This document shows positions 5,645 through 8,005 of a DNA stretch of 8,005 bases, one piece after another. Position 1 is the first letter of the stretch, and every line of letters begins with the position of its first letter. The notes under the pieces were generated by a model. That model searched no databases, was not told the origin of the DNA, and saw only the letters and a program-made list of their open reading frames with translations. Source of the stretch: Paracoccaceae bacterium (GTDB lineage Bacteria; Pseudomonadota; Alphaproteobacteria; Rhodobacterales; Rhodobacteraceae); assembly GCA_020441345.1 (NCBI GenBank), contig JAGRMK010000413.1, positions 1 through 8,005 on the forward strand. The letters are read 5' to 3'. The translations under genes and the position numbers were made by a program.

Positions 5645-6682
5645 TCACCTCCCTTCCTCTGAAGGGGGGGTGGCAATTGCCTCGAGCGTTCCGTCCGGCA
5701 GGGCGAAGGTCAACCGTGCGCGACCCGCGCGTTTCGATGCATAGAGCGCACGGTCGGCTTCGGCCATCAGTGCCTCGGCCGCGTCGCCTGAGGTCGGAAC
5801 CGTCGGCCCCATCACCGCGCCCATTGACACGGCTATCCGGCAGGTCTCGCCGTCATACAGGATCGGGCGCCGCATGCGTTCAAGGATCTGGGCGCCGACC
5901 CGCTCCAGCGGTGCGCGATCACGAACCCCGGCAAGCAGCACGACAAACTCATCGCCACCGACCCGGGAAACCAGATCCGCGCCGCGTACACTGGCGCGCA
6001 AGACCGCCGCAACTTCGGTCAGGACGTGATCGCCCGCGGCATGCCCCAGGGTATCGTTGACCTGCTTGAAATAATCGAGGTCGAGATGGATCAGCGCGAA
6101 CCCCGTGCCCTCGCGCAGCAGTGTCGCCAGCGCCTGTTCCATTGCGCGTCTGTTGCCCAACCCGGTCAGCGCGTCGGTCAGGGCCTGTTCCTCGGCCCGC
6201 GCCTTGGCCCCTTGCAAACGCACGGCCATCTTGCTGACTTCACCCATCACCGCAGCCTTCGCCTCGGCCAGGTACAGCAGTTCGATGGCGAGATCCGTCG
6301 CTGCGAAATCCGTATCCGACAAGCCATGATCACGCACCGCATCGCGCACCGCATAGCCGAAGGACAGGTTCAGCAACACGCCATCATCGGCCAACAAGGG
6401 CACCGCGATGCCCTTGAAGGTCGTAAAGGGCGATTGTCGCAGGCTCATTCGCAAGCGCTGGGCGCTCGTCAGATCCGTGGCTGCGGCGATCCTGCGCGGA
6501 CGGCGCAAAACGAAAACCTCCTCCAGCCCGGTGCCCAGGCCCGGATGCCGCATCAACTTGCGCAAAGTCGGCCCGGCGCCCCGGATTCGCGCCTCGGCAT
6601 CAAGCCAGAGATACATTGGCATCAGGTGCCCCAGTGCCGACCCCGAGAGGAGAAACTCATGCTGGCGCAGATGACCGTCCAT
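5645..6682 (-). CDS. HNOBA-GGDEF diguanylate cyclase (H-NOX-associated)
   Basis: A 345-residue cytosolic enzyme expected to make cyclic di-GMP from two GTP. Residues about 8-125 match HNOBA, the PAS-like H-NOX-associated domain of soluble guanylate cyclases (LSGSALGHLMPMYLWLD at 12-28, IRGAGPTLRKLM at 33-44). A helical linker (about 128-168) leads to the GGDEF domain: TDALTGLGNRR (169-179), DLDYFKQVND (201-210) and an intact RVGGDEF (240-246). RGAD (233-236), five residues before GGDEF, is a complete RxxD inhibitory site, so feedback by cyclic di-GMP is expected. All catalytic motifs look active, and no EAL domain is present. The ATG at 6682 is chosen because GAGG (6693-6690) is seven bases away; the GTG at 6685 is one codon longer and only four bases from it. 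Either start overlaps the H-NOX stop, so the two are translationally coupled and surely partners. Confidence 0.9.
   Translation of the reverse strand: MDGHLRQHEFLLSGSALGHLMPMYLWLDAEARIRGAGPTLRKLMRHPGLGTGLEEVFVLRRPRRIAAATDLTSAQRLRMSLRQSPFTTFKGIAVPLLADDGVLLNLSFGYAVRDAVRDHGLSDTDFAATDLAIELLYLAEAKAAVMGEVSKMAVRLQGAKARAEEQALTDALTGLGNRRAMEQALATLLREGTGFALIHLDLDYFKQVNDTLGHAAGDHVLTEVAAVLRASVRGADLVSRVGGDEFVVLLAGVRDRAPLERVGAQILERMRRPILYDGETCRIAVSMGAVMGPTVPTSGDAAEALMAEADRALYASKRAGRARLTFALPDGTLEAIATPPSEEGR
5648..5669. terminator. Possible hairpin at the convergent gene ends
   Basis: Arms CCTCCCTTC (5648-5656) and GAAGGGGGG (5661-5669) can pair over 9 positions around a CTCT loop, with one G-U pair in the + strand transcript. 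It begins 9 bases after the doeA stop and lies inside the last codons of the opposing cyclase gene. No T-run follows on either strand, so it is not a standard rho-independent terminator. It may only slow polymerase or protect the doeA mRNA end. Confidence 0.3.
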
Positions 6683-7287
6683 CACTGCGCCTCGGCAGCC
6701 AGATCGAATCGCCGACCAGCATGAAAGGCCGGATCGTGAACCTCGATGGTGATGAGTTCATCGGTTCCCGCATCCCCGCCTCCCCGGTGTTCCAATACCG
6801 CAAGGGCGCCATAATCGTCTGCCAGGGTCCGCAATATCCCGACCATGACGTGCCCAAATCCCGGCAACGAGCCGCGGCAAGACAGGGTAAAGCGCCCGGT
6901 CCCGACATCGTCGACGGTCAGATCAGGAAGCGCCAGATCCGGCACGGCAAGCCGCGATCGTCCTTGCAGATCGTCCAGTGAATACAGAAAGTCCGTGAAA
7001 CTGACGCCGCCAAAGCGCAACAATCGACGCAAGGGTTCCAGCCGTTCGTTCGATATCAGAAAGGTTCCCAGATCCTCCAGCAGGCAATCGCGCGGGCGGC
7101 GCAACACCGAGACGGCGGCGGCGAGGACCGCCTCTGTCAGGGCGTCATCATAGAGTTGCATCGGCTCGAACCCATCCGGGCCAAGCCGTTGCGCGACGCC
7201 CGAGGCCTGCGCGATGTCTTGCCACACGGCCGTGCCAAAGGAGTCGCACAGGAACAATTGGATCGACTTGTTGATCAGACCATGCAT
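6682..7287 (-). CDS. H-NOX (heme NO/oxygen-binding) family sensor protein lacking the heme-ligating His
   Basis: A 201-residue soluble protein of the H-NOX family, which normally binds heme and senses NO or O2. The start MHGLINKSIQLFL at 7287 is the family's typical N-terminus; the 13 extra residues from 7326 are not. Further matches are YDDALTEAVLAAA (46-58), LLEDLGTFLI (69-78), LRFGGVSFTDFLYSLDDL (90-107) and GFGHVMVGILR (143-153). The proximal heme His, expected right after SLDDL, is Gln108 (codon CAA). Pro121 lies 13 residues later, the same spacing as His102 to Pro115 in the Thermoanaerobacter protein, which supports this alignment. The YxSxR heme-propionate motif is reduced to TLSCR (134-138): Ser and Arg are kept, Tyr is lost. 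Heme binding is therefore doubtful. It overlaps the HNOBA-GGDEF gene and presumably controls it by contact with the HNOBA domain. Confidence 0.87.
   Translation of the reverse strand: MHGLINKSIQLFLCDSFGTAVWQDIAQASGVAQRLGPDGFEPMQLYDDALTEAVLAAAVSVLRRPRDCLLEDLGTFLISNERLEPLRRLLRFGGVSFTDFLYSLDDLQGRSRLAVPDLALPDLTVDDVGTGRFTLSCRGSLPGFGHVMVGILRTLADDYGALAVLEHRGGGDAGTDELITIEVHDPAFHAGRRFDLAAEAQ
6690..6693 (-). promoter_or_regulatory. Ribosome binding site of the HNOBA-GGDEF gene
   Basis: GAGG on the minus strand, inside the last H-NOX codons, lies seven bases before ATG 6682 and four before GTG 6685. The spacing favours the ATG. Its place inside the upstream gene fits translational coupling. Confidence 0.5.
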
Positions 7288-7351
7288 CTTCGTCACTCGT
7301 TGCCACTCTGCCCAAGACTGGCGCAAAGGTCTTAACGAATGGCGAACGCCG
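7288..7351 (-). other. 64-base gap between HAD phosphatase and H-NOX genes
   Basis: The gap holds a small palindrome with arms GGCG and CGCC around a 2-base centre (7341-7350), and AAGAC/GTCTT arms (7314-7318 and 7329-7333) spaced by 10 bases. Neither is strong, and there is no T-run. I see no FNR/NnrR-type TTGAT...ATCAA site and no clear promoter. The H-NOX gene could be read through from the HAD gene or have its own weak promoter here. Confidence 0.35.
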
Positions 7352-8005
7352 TCAGGTCATCGTCAGAAGGTCCGGCAAATGCCCGATATCGGGCCGCACG
7401 GCATCGGCCAGGGGCGCCAGATCCGCCTCGCTTGCGACCCCGGTCAACACGCCCAGCGTAGCCATCCCGGCGGCGCGCCCGGCAATCAGATCGTGTCGCG
7501 AATCGCCGACCATGAGAACCGCCCCCGGCGGGACACCGACATGGGCGGCAAAGGCCAGCAGCATTCCTGGCTCCGGTTTTCCGCCAAAGCCGGAATCGAA
7601 CCCGGCCACGAAATCGAACAGGTCGATCTGTGGTGCGACATGCTTTCGGGCGACGGCTTCGAAATCATTGGTCGCAACGCCCAACCGCAAGCCGGCAGCC
7701 CGCAGCCGGTCCAGCAAGGGGCGCAATGGGACGGACGGAACCAGCGGCGCCGTCACAGCCGCGCGCGCGATCAAGGATTCAAGCGATGCGATGTCGTGCG
7801 ATGGAGTCAGCGGCGCAAGCAATTCGGCAACTTCGCGACCTGTCCCGGCAATGACGGGCGATCCGGGCCGAAAACGCCGGGCTTCGGCATCAAATTCCAG
7901 TGCCTCTGCCATCGCCTCGGCAAGGCCGGCGTTCCCGCATGACAGATCGGCCAGAAGCGTCTGTGCCCAGCCCCCCCAGGTAGCCTGGAAATCAAACAGG
8001 GTTCC
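7352..8005 (-). CDS. HAD-family phosphatase (phosphoglycolate phosphatase-like), 5' end cut by window
   Basis: The frame is open to the window end, giving 217 residues without a start. The first residues, GTLFDFQATWGGWAQTLL, are the tail of HAD motif I (DxDGTLF); the nucleophile Asp pair should lie just beyond base 8005. Motif II is LGVATND with Thr112, motif III is GGKPEPG with Lys143, and motif IV is VGDSRHD (166-172) with both acidic residues. Residues between motifs I and II form a helical cap (subfamily IA). These enzymes remove phosphate from small phosphorylated metabolites using Mg2+; the substrate here cannot be told, and phosphoglycolate is only the common annotation. An internal ATG at 7912 would remove motif I and is not the real start. 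It lies 64 bases upstream of the H-NOX gene on the same strand, possibly one transcript. Confidence 0.88.
   Translation of the reverse strand, partial: GTLFDFQATWGGWAQTLLADLSCGNAGLAEAMAEALEFDAEARRFRPGSPVIAGTGREVAELLAPLTPSHDIASLESLIARAAVTAPLVPSVPLRPLLDRLRAAGLRLGVATNDFEAVARKHVAPQIDLFDFVAGFDSGFGGKPEPGMLLAFAAHVGVPPGAVLMVGDSRHDLIAGRAAGMATLGVLTGVASEADLAPLADAVRPDIGHLPDLLTMT

Noticed and set aside
6026..6724. 232-codon plus-strand frame opposite the GGDEF and H-NOX genes
   Set aside because: Gln/Arg-rich shadow across two strong domain proteins; no recognisable motif or ribosome site.
7214..7942. 242-codon plus-strand frame opposite the HAD and H-NOX genes
   Set aside because: Covers the HAD motifs on the other strand and resembles no family.

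Overview
The window is dense, high-GC bacterial DNA. The protein families, their sequence style and the gene order point to an alphaproteobacterium, most likely Rhodobacterales (Roseobacter/Paracoccus relatives). This is judged from recognition of the families, not from a database search. About 95% of the sequence is coding. I see no tRNA, rRNA, CRISPR array, insertion sequence or phage gene.

Positions 1-4343 (+ strand) hold a tightly packed run of five genes. It starts with the C-terminal half of a TelA-family (toxic anion resistance) protein whose front part is missing or broken at the window edge. Next come a DUF2927 lipoprotein, an SPFH/Band 7 protein ending in a GYF-like domain, and a tail-anchored protein with two zinc ribbons. 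The run ends with dtd, the D-aminoacyl-tRNA deacylase. Gaps are -23, 69, 3 and -1 bases, so they are probably co-transcribed. The first four look like an envelope-stress or membrane-associated module; the SPFH plus zinc-ribbon pair recalls the ydjG/ydjI pair of Bacillus. dtd appears to be a housekeeping passenger.

Positions 4344-5638 (+ strand) hold a 128-base leader rich in direct and inverted repeats, then a gene I recognise as ectoine hydrolase (doeA, also called eutD). It is a creatinase-type member of the M24 fold that has lost most metal-binding residues. None of the usual ectoine-catabolism partners lie in the window.

Positions 5645-8005 (- strand) converge on doeA with a 6-base gap. 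Read in their own direction they are a HAD-family phosphatase (cut by the window end), an H-NOX-type sensor protein and an HNOBA-GGDEF diguanylate cyclase. The last two overlap by 1-4 bases. Together they resemble soluble guanylate cyclase split into a separate sensor and an output enzyme making cyclic di-GMP. The striking point is that the H-NOX protein has Gln where the heme-binding proximal His should be, and lacks the Tyr of the YxSxR heme motif. It may therefore sense something other than heme-bound NO.
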